DNA of 64,000 nt from Panorpa germanica (GCA_963678705.1 OY783218.1:14890152-14954151), one strand, 5' to 3'. Counted from the stretch's first letter, positions 11,161 to 24,366 are shown. Translations and numbers: made by a program. The notes: a model not told the origin generated them from the sequence alone.

Positions 11161-12561
11161 ATTTCACATTGTTTTCTTACGGTCATCCTCTTCGTTTCAC
11201 GTGTTTACATAGAAATGAATCGTCTTTAAAGTTATAAGGTAATTCTTAAGAACGTCAACACTATATTTTATTACTTACCGACAACAAATGTCTGACATCG
11301 TTGCTTAGAAATAATTCCATCATTTTTGACAAACCAAAATGACAGAAGAACTTAAACAATACCATACTTTCGCTTGGTGGCTAAATAAGTCTTACTAGAA
11401 AACAGGACATTTACTTTTTTGGCAAAGATTTTCAGTCGTTTAATTTCCAGCCCATAACTTCACGACTTCCCGAACTTGTTCATACCACAGTTGTTCGTTC
11501 TCGTCTGTATATCTGATCGGGTCAGATTTCATAGTGTTTTCTTGCGTTTACATTTTTCCCATTTTCTTTTTTCTTCCATTCTTTCAACTTGATGCACTTT
11601 TTGAACCAGTAATGTTTACATTAGACTTGAAACTACATTTGGCGACAACACAAACACTTACCATAGTTCTAGAAAGGTTTGAACTGAACATACTCTTAGT
11701 AGTTTATATTTTAACTGGATCAGATCCACTCCTATATATGGATAGAGATAAAGATATACAAAATATATATTGTGTGAAAGAGATGAAAGTACTTAAAAAG
11801 CTACTTGTAAGTTCCTTGAGTATAAAAAAAGTATCTATGAAAATATATATCAGCTTATATAGAAAATCATATCAAAATATTTACTTAGTAACGAAACTGT
11901 TGAGGTGAATGAATTTATAACCCGGGCAACAAGACTGTAAACTGAAATTTCATTCTCACTCAATTTTCAGAGATAAAATCAACTCAACTTTTTTAATTCT
12001 TAATAACTCGAAGTAGCAGATACCTTAGAATGGATTCACCAAACTAAATTAGACAATCTACTAAAAAATTCACCTCAATTCGCTTAATTCACTAGAAATT
12101 TTCTAAATGAATTAAAGAAATGATTATTTTTCAGTCTCTAGGGTTTTCAAAAACCAGAAGTACGTAAGAAAAAGTTGGGGGTGTGCTTGTTTTGACAACT
12201 AATAAGTAGACAGCTCCTACGTACAAAAACACTATACTTCTATACTTTGGTACACCGCATACGGCTCCACGTAGAACATACCTACCCTTAATATTCTACT
12301 CCCTTATATAAAAACAATACTAATTCAATTTTGTTATAACTTTGTAAATTTTATTCCATTGTCTGGAATGCTTGGCAAATAACTCGAGGGCTGTATGTTA
12401 TACATTTTGTCAAGGAAAAAAGTTAGTTTTCTAGAAAATGTGTAGGCGAAGGTACAGGGATGATAAAACCAAGAATATATAGAGCTCAAAATTCAAACAA
12501 AAATATCGATCGTTCAGTTTATTGGGCAAATACACCGAAGAATTAAAAATTAAGTTGTCAC
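11161..12561. other. No gene seen
   Basis: AT-rich sequence. The 124-codon frame at 11534-11908 starts with a hydrophobic run and then reads as low-complexity Lys/Ile/Tyr translation of AT-rich DNA; I do not consider it a gene. Confidence 0.5.
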
Positions 12562-12628
12562 CATAAAAACCGCCAATATAATAGGAGATCGTCGGTGACT
12601 GACCGGAAATAGAACGCCATTAAATAAA
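12562..12628 (+). repeat. SINE 3' tail-like fragment
   Basis: Contains CGCCAATATAATAGGAGATCG and then ACGCCATTAAATAAAG. The same series occurs at the 3' end of the SINE at 33184-33430 (GTGCCAATATAGTAGGAGGTCG, then CCAACGTTAAATAAAT). The spacing is alike, so this is probably a 5'-truncated or diverged copy of the same family. Confidence 0.45.
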
Positions 12629-15600
12629 GTAAAATTAAGATTTACAATTCCTTGTGCATTGTATACTATAAAGAATAATTTCCACCTACTCTTTTAGTTT
12701 TAGATACTTTTGACTCTTAAATTTACGACAATATTATTTCACTTCGCGTAAGCAAGTAGCCACCCTGTTGCCAGTGTCTACATTAGCGACATACTGCGGC
12801 TACTGTAAGAACTACAACCTTAACTCTTAACTCTTCTAGAAGGTTTATTTATAATATTTATAATTGACTACAGCATACAGAACGCAAAGAACAGAATGTA
12901 ATGAATTATACAGCAAGCTGTGCTCCCAGATCATTTATATTTATTGAAATTAACTTCTTTCTGGATTACTAGGTTAATAATAAATAAACCAAGTGGTTTA
13001 GTTGACATAATGGCCACGACAGTAACTAACTGCTAAATTTGATGATATGCTAGAGTGTACTTTTATATATATAGCACTATGATAAATTTAATTCGACATA
13101 ACATAAACAAAATTAATTTATTTTTATTAATTATCAATATCAACTACAAAACTGATTCAGTAATACAATACAAGAAAGTCTACAAATAATGAACGATATT
13201 ATTTAAATATCTTCTGTGTTATAAATGTTGCAATACTTTCTGGGTAACGTTAACCAGTCAGTTGAGCTCAGGTGGGCTTCGTTTCATAATAAATCTTAGC
13301 TTCTGCACGTTAGGTTTGTTCGTTTCGCCTTCACTTGTACAAAACCGCGGCTTATATCTCGCTCGATCCTTGTAGTATATAAAAAGGTACGCAGACTACA
13401 TAAGAATCGATAACAGTAGCAAAACCAAAACGAACTTAAATTTATATCAAGAAATACGTACAACGCAAGACATAAACAAAAAATAAATTTCACTTAGTGT
13501 GAGATAAAAAAATGAGGATAGAATACACATTAACTTAAATGATGCTTTATTCGATACTCTGTGACATTATAGTAACATAAAATGTTTTACTTGTTTTCTT
13601 TAAGGATTAATTTCATTCCGGTTTTAAATTAGTTATTTTAATTACAAGATCAACGACAGAATAAATATTTTTACAATACGTTTAACACAAGGTAGGCAGC
13701 ATTCTTTGATGACACTAAATAAAATTACCAATTATTTTTAATTTATGTATATTTATTTATTCAGAAAGAGTACAATATTTATGTAATTGTAATAGCTATT
13801 GTTTAGAAACACGTATTGTTTTTAATTGTTATCTTGTAAAAAGAATTTCGATTAAGGAAATCAATTAGAAGTATTTCCAAAACTAAATTCTAGGAATTAT
13901 TAAGTGATTTATTTTCTATTGTGATGCTGAGTCCAGTCACTTCCTGCACTGTTGGCAATGTAGTAGCGTCACACATAATCAAATTGATTTTGATAACAAC
14001 CAAACAAAAGATATTATTTTATAAATTACAAACTATAATTTTAATTAACGAAATTATAATGAATTTGTAACGAAGTTTGTTTAGTTTTTGTACGATACGC
14101 ATACGAGTATGAAAGAGAATATTTCACGAATATTACTTTAGGTATTGTACAGCTAATTTACATTTCAGAAACATAACCCTACACTCGCTCGTAGCCTCGT
14201 AGCCAGGCCCCCACACATTGAACTTTTCTTTATAAAATAATATTAATTTAATTAAATATTCAAAACACGAACTTCTGTTATAACTTAACACGTGTCTACA
14301 CACGTACGCGTAGACTTTAAACATAGTGTTGTCAATACTACATCGATGTTTATCACAAATACTTTAATGTTTCGATATTCGAAATCGATTCTATCTTTCT
14401 CTAACAATATTTAAATTAGTTATCGAATAGCCCTTTTAAAGGCAATAATGTTAGCGCATAGTGGAGACAAAACTATCTTTAAATAGTTAATTTGTGTACT
14501 CTTACGACAATACTAGGTATTTCGCACAGATAATAGAAACACATAACGATGTATACATTTTCGTGAATTTTTTTTAAAGCAAAATTGTTAGCGTTTTCTC
14601 TGTGACAATCTTGCTACGAAAAAGACAAAGTTTTTTTAAGACGTATTTATAATTTTCGATAAATAAAATTCGATATTAATTTAAAGATTAACATCAGATG
14701 CACAACACTACATTCAAATACAAAGATTCACACATACAAATAAACTTTTACATAGAAATTCAGTTGTAATTAGTTTATAATAAACATATTGTAAAACAAC
14801 AATGCAATTACTAAAGTTACTGTCACAGTTTACTTAAATAACTTTATTTAAATATTGTAGCTCCCTTGTAGTTCCCTTACAGGGAAATACATTATTTGCA
14901 AACAAATGAATTAGTCGTACTTTTGTCTTCGCGATTCGCCATTGTGGTTTTGTTATTTAACTAATACTTTGATGTTTTTAACAGTATAAGTTTTCTTTTA
15001 AATTAAACATGGATGTTATATTACATTCAGTAATATTTTACTTAAGGGAAACCTAGTGATATTTAATCTGAAAAGCTCTAAAACGATCTATCAATCCCTA
15101 AAAGGGTATCTTAACGTATGACGTAATAATTCGATTTTTAAAAAATGTAACAGTAATTAATAATAAAGTAATAAATCCGATTAATTTTCTTTCCTATTTC
15201 CATACGCGTGTGGCCTATCAAGTGTCATTCCTGATATTTTAAAGCACAATGTCGAACATGTTTGGGGTTTCCACCCTTAGCACTAAGGTACAATGCACAC
15301 GTGCCTGAAAAATTAGTTTATGTTATTGAAGCGTGCTTCATACAACAGTTATGAGAATTTTAAAATGTAACAATAAAGAAGGTTTGCAAAATATAACAAA
15401 ATAATGAAGTACGGAGTCATATTCCTGTTAAAAATGAAGAAGGGATGAAAAATGTATCACGGGGGATTAATTATTCCGCCCCAGTTTTAAAGTATTTCTT
15501 TTTTATTTTGTATTTATGATCTAAACTACTTTGAGAGAACTATGATTTTATTAGCTGCATTGTTCGACATTTCTGCTCTTAAATCATGCTCAGAATATTT

Positions 15601-17789
15601 AATCAAGTTATAGTTAAAATTGGGATTAAGGAGTGGTCTGAAAATGAATATCACACTAGTTTGGGAATATTATATATATGTACTATAATATTACACTGTT
15701 AAACTTTTAAATGTTTCTGATGTAGTTATTAAAAATCCGTTTGAATTATTCGTTACGGTTTTTAAACAATCGAATAGAAATAATATGTTTTCTTGTTAAC
15801 GAATGACCGTGTGTGCTTAATACGTCACTCAAGGCATGGAGCATTTAATAATAAATTTTGATATTAAAGACCTCATATTATTTTCTTTTATTAGACGCCA
15901 TGTTGTTTTATATATTTAATAGATAAATAAGATTTTCTTTTCATCATAACATTAGAAATCAACCCTTACGAATGTCAATCGCTAAAGTCAATCACTCCCT
16001 AATATAACTGTCAAATACAATAGCGAATAGTTTCTCCAACTATTTCATCACTTATATAAAGTTAACTGATCCCCTCCCCTCACCACCCTCTTCTTATAAT
16101 GAAATTAAAGTCATTCACAAAACATAGGGTGCCAGGATGGTATAATTATGATAGCCACTTGCTATTGTTGAATTTAATTATATTTGATGAATAAAAATTT
16201 AAGTTTCTGGTATTGTAATTGAGTTCTTTTGGTAGTGACTTTTAGTGCATTGAGAGAATGTTATACCTACCCCTATATGAATGGCTCAAGGAGAGGAGAG
16301 ATGCGTAATTAAATTGTCTGTCCACTGCACGTTATTATTTTAATTATTCATTTTTGTTGTGCAACAGACAGTAATGACCTATTTTTGTAATAATAAAATC
16401 ATAAAATTTCTTATGAAGATCGAGAAAATCTTGTGCTCTTTCTCTAGGTGTTAGTGCGGGGTTTGTGGAAAGTTATTTAACTAAAAAATTCCACATTCCT
16501 GTATTAAAAATGTTTATTTAGCAGAAATTCTTTCGGCCGCAGCAGTTTTCTCTTCCTGTGCTATATTAAATAATAAAGCAGTGGTAAACAAATGTGGCAG
16601 CAGTAGGCAAACTATATATACTTGTATTAAAACGCGTATATTTACATTTTTTGATAATAAATTCAATTTAGAGCTGTTGGCAGAGTATCGTGATTCAGCA
16701 AATGCAACAACCGAATCCACCCCGTGTTGGCTCCATCGCAACCCCACCCACTCTTGCTTCTAGGGCTGCTTGCAGTCTGTTGCTGAAGCTAGCATCCCTT
16801 ATTGATTGTATCGCGGTCACACGTGTCTACACGTATTATACATTACATCAACGTAAACTTTTTGAATTAGTTTTTCGACTCTATTGATACCCAATTTTCC
16901 TTGGTTCACTAGATTTTACATGGGTTTGTTTTTATATTTTATTCTAATGCATTAAGGGGTAGGGGTTTGTTGTTATGATCTAAGTTTGCAATGCATTAAT
17001 TCCAAGAATTGACTTCATTTTTATTATATTTGTTCTGTGGATTTTATAAAACTGCAATGTGCAGATTACGTCGTATTAATTTATTTGAAATATATCTATT
17101 GACTTAAAATAGCAAAAAATATACCCCTAAGTTGTGTTTATGTTAATAAAACATCAAATATATGAATGAACTTTATTCAGAAGCACGCCTGACAAACTTG
17201 CGAACGTGCACTTTTTGTGTATCTGTATTTGAATATATATAACATGTATAGTTTAGTATTATTAACTTAAAACAGAGTATCTAAAAATGCATCTTAAGTC
17301 CCGTCCCGTAATAAAGTGAGTCTGAGTGGTAAACGCACAACTGTTTAAGACAATTCTGTCTTAAAGCATGTAGAGTTATGAAAATCATAAAATATAAAAT
17401 TAGTATACTTATAAAATAAATAAAATCACATTTATCTTCCCATCGTAATAAAACTAAAATTGTTTAATGTAGAATAAATATAAAATATAACATAATTTGT
17501 GAGAGTTTAATTTATAATAATTTAACACTATAATTTGAATACATATAACAAATACAATTATTAAGTATTATTGTTCATTACTTTATACAATGGTATTGTT
17601 ATTTAATGGATGTATATTATAAAATGTCTACGTCATGATTCTATGGTCTATAGAGAACACCATACCATATAGCTACCACGTCATCCAGGACGCTATAATG
17701 TTTAAATGGTTTGGCTATGGGAATCAGGAGCTGTTTTTGTATGAGATAAATATAATGCAGTGTCGGGGACATAGTTATTAAGGGGGGGG
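12629..17789. other. Gene-free AT-rich DNA
   Basis: About 5 kb with no coding, RNA or mobile-element signal that I can support. Short frames at 13296-13493, 14133-14324, 16514-16747 and 16581-16763 overlap on opposite strands or lack any motif. Confidence 0.55.
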
Positions 17790-18370
17790 TTAAGGTTTCA
17801 ACTCTTTTTTTCATTTTTTTAAATTATTATATTTATTTATATTATTGTACAACATACTAAGTTTATTGTGTAAAAATTTGAAGTCGATTGGAGTAAAACT
17901 GTCGGAGATATAAAGTTTTAAGTGTTCTCCTCTCTGGTCTGTTTTCGTGTTACTTTGAAACTTTTAAATGCGGTTTCTCACACATATCTTTTTCAGAGTC
18001 GGTGCCCTCTCTAGCTCAAAATCTACTGGACCGATTCTTTTGAAATTTTGCACACTTTTTCTTTACATAAATGCCGAGCTAACGCTATCGAGTTATTTTA
18101 AATTTTTAAATTTTAATGTATTTAAAAATAACAAAGTTTCTGATTTTTTTCATGAATAATCGGTATTTTGACTTTTAAGTGCTGTAAAAAATTGAAAAAT
18201 TAATAAAAAAAGAAAAAATTCGACAGCATTACCTGCAGAAACTTATCAATTAATGAAATTATTTTGATTTTTAGATTTCAGAAAATCCAGTGATGAGTTA
18301 TGAGTGGCACCGCAATGTTACTTTTTCTTGTGACGTCTGCGGAGATTCGCTGTCAATGCCTTATTTCTTG
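17790..18370. repeat. Possible diverged transposon-derived noncoding repeat
   Basis: Contains a phrase near 18017-18055 (CTCAAAATCTACTGGACCGA, then TTTTGAAATTTTGCACAC) of a type I recall as dispersed through arthropod genomes near transposon remnants. It lies just left of a transposase-like fragment at 18541-18640. The family cannot be named from sequence alone and the limits are rough. Confidence 0.25.
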
Positions 18371-18540
18371 ATATTTATTTATGAAAACTTTACAAAGTAT
18401 TCTTTAAATGTTATTTTATCATGTAGTAATTATAGAAATAATTATGTAATAACTGTGTCTTCAAAAAACATTATCGAAAATATACTTTTTTTTATCGTTT
18501 TGACCTTTCCAAGGTCATTGCTATGTTCAATAAGCTTGCA

Positions 18541-18640
18541 CTAAGCCGTTTAACGCCGTTAGATTATTTTTTGTCGTATCGATGCTACTGCAGCGATAAA
18601 CAAATAATTGACGCATTAAGGAAAACATTTAGCGAGGTAT
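18541..18640 (+). pseudogene. Transposase fragment, mariner/Tc-like (degenerate)
   Basis: The frame reads SRLTPLDYFL and then, about 10 residues on, a segment like IIDALRKTFSEV. The first resembles the DLTPLDFFLWG block near the third catalytic residue of DDE transposases of the mariner/Tc group, and the second resembles the helix that follows it. The WG usually after the block is replaced, and no DDE residues or flanking domains are readable. I take it as a short decayed relic; chance similarity cannot be excluded. Confidence 0.4.
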
Positions 18641-18800
18641 TTCTGAATTGTCGTGCTGCAAATTTTGGTTCATTCAACGGTGTAATTTTGTTTTTTATGG
18701 TTACCTTTTTACTACGCCTCTGAAGCGTAACAATGATGAGTGTTGATGATTTTGATGATGATGGAGGTTTCGTGTATTTATTGTTCGACTGTTACGTGGC

Positions 18801-18870
18801 ACGGGTTGCGCCCCATAGAGTGGGGTACCCAGGGGTACAGGGGCACAGGCCTCACCACGGGTTCACAATG
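18801..18870. repeat. GC-rich patch with hairpin and G-tracts
   Basis: CCCCA at 18811-18815 and TGGGG at 18821-18825 form a short hairpin. They are followed by GTACCCAGGGGTAC and further G-runs (18832-18835, 18840-18843, 18859-18861). It stands out in AT-rich surroundings and may be the end of a transposon remnant; no function is shown. Confidence 0.4.
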
Positions 18871-21207
18871 TAATAGCCGTTTCATTATTAATACTATGTG
18901 TATTGTTATGCAATATATGTATATATGTATGTGTGTGTGGAAATAACTGCTGAATTATTAGAGGAAGTTTCAACGGAAATTTAAAACATAATTTTGCTTT
19001 CACACAAAATACTATGAAAATTAATTAATCAATTAGGGTGAGTTTGATATCGCACAAACAAAATGTCTGCTGAAATTTCTAACGTTTTGTTGAATAAACG
19101 ATCTGCTATTAATGTTTAGTGAGATAAATTTACGTAAATGTGATACATTTATCGGTTGTGGTGAAACAAGAGCTGCACACTGCACACTAGGTCCTCAAGC
19201 ATGGGCGTCCGTGGAAAGTTACGCCAGGGAAGAGAACTACTTCAGATTCCATTTTGTGTTCATAGCGCCAGCTAAGTTAGCAGCTGGAGTGAAGTGTTAT
19301 ATGCTCTTACGTAGTTTTGTACGTTATAATAGAAGAGGTTAAAAGTCAAGTAATATTACGAGATTAATAGAAGCTATTGTTTTAATGTTTTAGCCTGAGT
19401 GATCATTGAAAGTAAAACAGTACGGCCATTGTCGATCTCAAGCACATGAGTGTTTTTTATGCCGACATATTTTTAACGATTTTTTTGGTTTTTATTTTTG
19501 TGAAGTGGATTGCAGTCTGCTACTAGCAACCTTTAGACTTTAGAAGTTTGAGAAATATTAAAGTTTTTTATTGTATAGGTAAATTGAAATAAAAAAAATT
19601 GTGAAACATGTCGAATGATTATTGATTAATAATCAATTACTTATCATTTTTTATATTATTATTTAGTATAGTGTACTATGTTTTTTTAATAAGTTTTGTT
19701 CAATGTTCATATTTTAAGAGTAGCAGAAATCTGACCATCGGGGTATAAGCAACCGCGATTATGAGCACAGTTCACTTCGAGCTTTTTTGAGCTTTTCTTA
19801 AATTCTACATACATCTTTCTTATTTTAATAAATAAATGTTGTTTTCTATATCATCACCCTTACGTTAACTTAAATACAGCGTGAATTGAGACACCCTTGT
19901 GTCTTGCGGTGTATGTGTCAAATCCCACTGCGACTCCAAATAATCCCCGGCCCCCAAAATATCCAGATAGCCGAACTAGATCCAACGATGGGGATGATTC
20001 ACTATTCACTATGACTACAAAGTATTATATTTATTTTATATGTAGTTTGCTACAATTTATTTTATTTTTTATTGAATCGTCCAATTAAAAATTATTATTT
20101 TTTCTACCACAATACTATAAATTTAATATAATACTTTATGGTGGATACATCACTGATTGGCAGTACGTTTTACTTGTAAATGCACTTACATGTTGTTATT
20201 GTTATTACATTAATAGAGAATCAATGAAATCATACGGATTACAAATATATTCCTCATTTAAATAAAGTGTCAGCGTTGGTATAACGGCGCGTAAACTATA
20301 ACTAAAGTATATATAAAATCAACAAATTAAAATTACCTCTCTTGCTTTTCTTTAACTTTACTTTTAGATTATATCTTTTTTAAAAGAAATAAGGTTATTA
20401 AAAATGTTAACAGTTAGAGATATTGACTGATATTTTTCAAAACGTTTGATTTAGTATTATTACCTATTGTCACATTAAAGTATGTTTATATTCTTGTATT
20501 TAAATACAGCTACACTACAATTTCAATGATATGTATTTTAATATTATGATAGAATTTTGGCCAGATGCTATCTTCAGTTAAGCTATTGTTGTTTTTGATG
20601 ATTGAGCACTAATATTTAATGCCAGTATCCCTTGAGGAACTGAATATAGATGCGTTGATTACATTTATATGAAAAACAGTGTTATAATACGACTTGATAT
20701 ATAACTTAAACGGAAAATTGAACGTTTGGTTATCTCCTAATGAATCCCTTATACAATGAGGTTGCAGAATTTTAAATAGTCGAATCGGCCCTCAAACTTA
20801 TTGATTATTCATATATTACAATAACTCATACCACTTGATGGCGGTAAATTGTGATTTATATTTATTTATACAAATCAAGAAAAGACGTGTGATGATTACA
20901 ACATAAGTACAGAAGTTATTCTAAGATGGCAGCACTAGCATATTTGTAATTATAATTCGTCTCATGCTTTCAGTGACGTGCCAAAACTGTTAGGAGGTTC
21001 ATCGTCTCCTCTTACTAATTTTCTTTGCACGCCCATGTAAGCGCCATCAAATAAATTCTCAGATTTGTAAATAAAACTTCTTGAAATTTATGTAACTAGT
21101 TGGAGAAATGTATCAGCATCATTATATCTGTCACAAGCATTTTTACAAATGTTACTTGCATCTTACCATATATTGACGGACGTTAACAACGTGTGCAACG
21201 TATAGTT
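18871..21207. other. Gene-free AT-rich DNA
   Basis: No supported gene. The 76-codon frame at 19112-19342 has a mixed amino-acid composition but matches no family I know and has no convincing splice or start context. The rest is simple AT-rich sequence. Confidence 0.5.
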
Positions 21208-21244
21208 CACGTGCCGTCACTTTACGTCACTTTGCGTCACGTCA
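21208..21244. promoter_or_regulatory. E-box and CGTCA repeat cluster upstream of the kinase gene
   Basis: CACGTG (21208-21213) is followed by three copies of CGTCAC at 21215, 21225 and 21235, spaced exactly 10 bases (CGTCACTTT repeated), then CGTCA at 21240-21244. CGTCA is the half-site bound by CREB/ATF-type bZIP factors and CACGTG is a bHLH site. The 10-base spacing puts the sites on one face of the helix. The cluster is about 1.3 kb before the kinase start, so a regulatory role is inference. Confidence 0.35.
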
Positions 21245-22547
21245 GTTTGAGTTCAGAAAAAGTAAAACCTGCCAGTTGCAACAAAAACAGCTGTTTCGTA
21301 TCAATATTTTATGCTAAATAAACAAATTTGGTTTTTCACATAATTGAGGCAAACCGAAGTTGAGTAAAATCATTGGAATTTTGTAAATAAATATGTGAAT
21401 GTTTTTACAAGATGTTTTAAACTTCCGGGTGTTTGAAAAAATAATCGTTTTGTTTATTTATTAATAACATTTTTTAAATAGGAAGCATAACTCACCTATG
21501 CTCGTACACTCAATTAATTCAAAGTCTATATAGAAAACAGGTAATTAAAACAGAAACTAAGTAGGTGGGAATGCTTCGCGTAAAAATATCAGTGATATTA
21601 AATCTGGTGAGTAGCATGTGTATAAATATGATATGTAATTCTATTCAATAGGAACTGACTGCTCCTAGACATTAAATTTGATGGTAAATTGGATTTGTTC
21701 AAGATGTGTAAACACGTTAGAAGAGAGTGTTAAATTGGACACTGGTCTAAAGCGAGTGACTCGAACGAGTGGTTATTGAAAGAAGAATGCTAAATTAATA
21801 TCCCCTGAGATAGAAAGAGAGACAGGGATGAAGCTAGTCCTTTAAGGGATACACAATTCTGACAGGGATTAAGGTGGCTTATGTGTTGACTGACTCATTG
21901 TAGACTTTATGTTAGTCACAGTCTTAAAGCCAATTTGGTTTCTAGTGGGGCAATGAAATGGTAGGACAACGGGACCCCATATCATGCTTTGGTCGAAATT
22001 TTAAAATTGTATTAACATATAATAATAATTCTGCTTATAAATTAATTAAAACTTGCTATGTTATTGTTAAAATATTTGAAAACCAATAAATAAATAATGA
22101 ATTGAATTCTAAGGCGAGGTTCAAGGTTCAAATGCCATAGAAATAAAGTAAAGCAATTGGTACCCTCATGAAATAAATACAAAATGTTTTATGGGGACAA
22201 ATTTTAACATTTATTAATTGTATTATTAAAATGTGTATTTAATCAGCTATGATGATATCATATATTTATTACTTTAAACTTAGTTATTATTGACATTTAA
22301 GGAAAACTTTTTATCTCTTGTTTATCAGTTATTGGAAATAAACGAGTACCAAAATGTTTAGGGACGAAGCGGCGAGAAATATAATTGAATCGTGCTAAAC
22401 AATGTTAATGACAATAAACTGAATATTAAAATAGTCATTGATAGTCTTGCACCGTGTTCAGTTCCTTAAGTACTAGTTGCTGTTTTATTTAACAAATTTT
22501 AAGAACATTTTATTAATTGAAGACCGATATATGAAATACGCGAAACA
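21245..22547. other. Upstream region of the kinase gene
   Basis: AT-rich sequence with no second gene. No clear TATA box or initiator could be placed. A pyrimidine stretch ending TTTTAAG near 22502 could be a splice acceptor for a noncoding first exon about 45 bases before the ATG, but it is weak. Confidence 0.4.
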
Positions 22548-24005
22548 ATGGGAAGCATTGAATGCGCTACAACAAAACTCCCTTTCCAATCTGCAAAGGC
22601 TGCCGCAGACTTAATAGCAAAACAGCATCATTTGTCACATTACAGAGTGGACGTGTCTCTGGCATCAGAAAAAGGTGATAACAACTCGAGTTGCCTCTAC
22701 AGGGTGTCCATCACAGGGATGCAAGCAGAGAAGCCTGTTAATTTAGAAAGAAATAACGAGAATGTAAATGTGAATTTAATTCATCACGGCCAGTGCCCAT
22801 TATCGCCCAAGAAGCGTACTTTGGGAAAACGCAGCACTCACACAAGTCAGGAGAACCTATCGGAAAGCAATGACATTCAGTTTTATAATCATGACAATTT
22901 TAATGACTTTCCTTACAAGAAAGGTCAGAATCTGGAGTTGAACCTCATTTTTAAAGTTGCGCCACAAAGCAAAGCAAGAAGGGAGCAACAGAATGTGAAG
23001 TCGTATTTTGAACGGGAAGTTTTAATTTATACCAAGTTATTATCTAGATTTACTGAGCTACAAAAAGTAAATGAAATCAAAAATAAAATCGAATTTCCTA
23101 GGATTTACGCATACAGTTTAGAAGATGAAGAAGAGTTTATTGTCCTTGAGGATTTAAAAGCATCCGGACACCAGATGTACAACAGACATGTGACCGTCGA
23201 TTACAACCACGCTAATTTAGTCATGAAAAACATCGGGAAGTTCCATGCTCTAAGTCTCGTAATGAAAACCAAGTACTCAGAAGAATTTCTGGAATATAAA
23301 TCTTTGTCTGAGAACATATTTGTGGATCCTCTTCCTGAAACTTATAGAATGCACTGGGATTCATTCTTTGTCAAAGCGATTGGAACTTTGGATGCAAGTG
23401 AAGTGGAGCTAATAAAGCAGATGAAGGATTTCCAGCCGCAACACGCTGATACCTTCCTCCAGTTCACAAATGGAGTCAACGGAGAACCTTACTCGTGTAT
23501 CAATCACGGGGACTTTTGGAACAACAATATGATGTACACTTATGACACGGAGGGAGGGCCCCCCTCCAGTGTTAAATTCATAGATTTCCAAATGTGTAGG
23601 TACTGTCCCCCTATGATGGATCTGATGTACTTTCTTTTCTGTTGCACGGATGGTGACTTTCGCAAGGATCACTATTTGACCATGCTGGACATCTACTACA
23701 AATCCTTCTGCGAATTCACGGAGCAGCTAGGATGCAATCCCATCTTCGTGATGCCATATTCACAGTTTCAAAGCGAGGTAAAGCGCTATGGAATTTACGG
23801 GTTGTGCATGGCGGTCATTTGTCTGATCTTCTTCGTAACTGATGATAACGACAACCTGAGTGTTGATGAACTAGCTGAACAAGTAGCGAAGAATGAGAAG
23901 GAAGATTTGAAATTGAACATCAGTGAAACTACCGAGATGAAATACAAAAAGCGCATGAGTGAGATAATTAGGGATACGTCCAGGTTCAACTATTTTAAAA
24001 CATAA
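22548..24005 (+). CDS. Ecdysteroid kinase-like (EcKL/CHK) protein, 485 aa
   Basis: Predicted cytosolic small-molecule kinase of the EcKL family (aminoglycoside phosphotransferase/choline-kinase fold). Known members phosphorylate ecdysteroids; others are linked to detoxification, so the substrate is open. Seen in the protein: Lys-containing strand FKVAP (K136), helix with E157, hinge FIVLEDL (197-203), catalytic loop NHGDFWNNN with D322, and metal-binding IDFQ with D346 followed by the family's DLMYFLF block (358-364). The catalytic residues are intact. Length is a little above the usual 400-450 aa because of an Asn/His/Ser-rich insert (about 58-128) before K136. There is no signal peptide. 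The ATG context is AACAATGG. The gene has one exon, so a retrogene origin is possible. No neighbouring paralogue is seen, although these genes often cluster. Confidence 0.92.
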   Translation: MGSIECATTKLPFQSAKAAADLIAKQHHLSHYRVDVSLASEKGDNNSSCLYRVSITGMQAEKPVNLERNNENVNVNLIHHGQCPLSPKKRTLGKRSTHTSQENLSESNDIQFYNHDNFNDFPYKKGQNLELNLIFKVAPQSKARREQQNVKSYFEREVLIYTKLLSRFTELQKVNEIKNKIEFPRIYAYSLEDEEEFIVLEDLKASGHQMYNRHVTVDYNHANLVMKNIGKFHALSLVMKTKYSEEFLEYKSLSENIFVDPLPETYRMHWDSFFVKAIGTLDASEVELIKQMKDFQPQHADTFLQFTNGVNGEPYSCINHGDFWNNNMMYTYDTEGGPPSSVKFIDFQMCRYCPPMMDLMYFLFCCTDGDFRKDHYLTMLDIYYKSFCEFTEQLGCNPIFVMPYSQFQSEVKRYGIYGLCMAVICLIFFVTDDNDNLSVDELAEQVAKNEKEDLKLNISETTEMKYKKRMSEIIRDTSRFNYFKT

Positions 24006-24355
24006 TATTGACTTATTTAGTTCTTGTCGTAATTTTAAATTTTTATTCCAATCTTAATTTCATAACTATTATTTTTATATTCAGATTGTTGTAAAAAATA
24101 TTTTTATTTACATGTGTGACTTAGGTTTAAGTATTTGTTCTTTGTAATGTATTGCCCGGGCTTAATTAGTAATTAAGTTGTTTCTTAAAGTGTACATTGT
24201 TGTTATTTGTGTGCTGTTCTATTTTATAACGATTTTTTATGTTAGTTTTGATTTTATTATTGAATACGTTGCTATAACTTTAAATTGAAATAAGTAACTA
24301 TTTGTAATATTCTTGGTTACTGAATTAAAATTAAAATAATTTGTAAATTTGTCAC

Positions 24356-24366
24356 ATTAAATTAAA
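24356..24366 (+). terminator. Possible poly(A) signal of the kinase gene
   Basis: Two overlapping ATTAAA hexamers about 350 bases after the stop codon, followed at 24383-24407 by a GT/T-rich stretch as expected downstream of a cleavage site. ATTAAA is the commonest variant of AATAAA. Later AATAAA motifs exist (for example near 24556), so the site used is uncertain. Confidence 0.35.

Noticed and set aside
11534..11908. 124-codon plus-strand frame
   Set aside because: Hydrophobic start and low-complexity remainder, no family motif, typical of AT-rich noncoding DNA.
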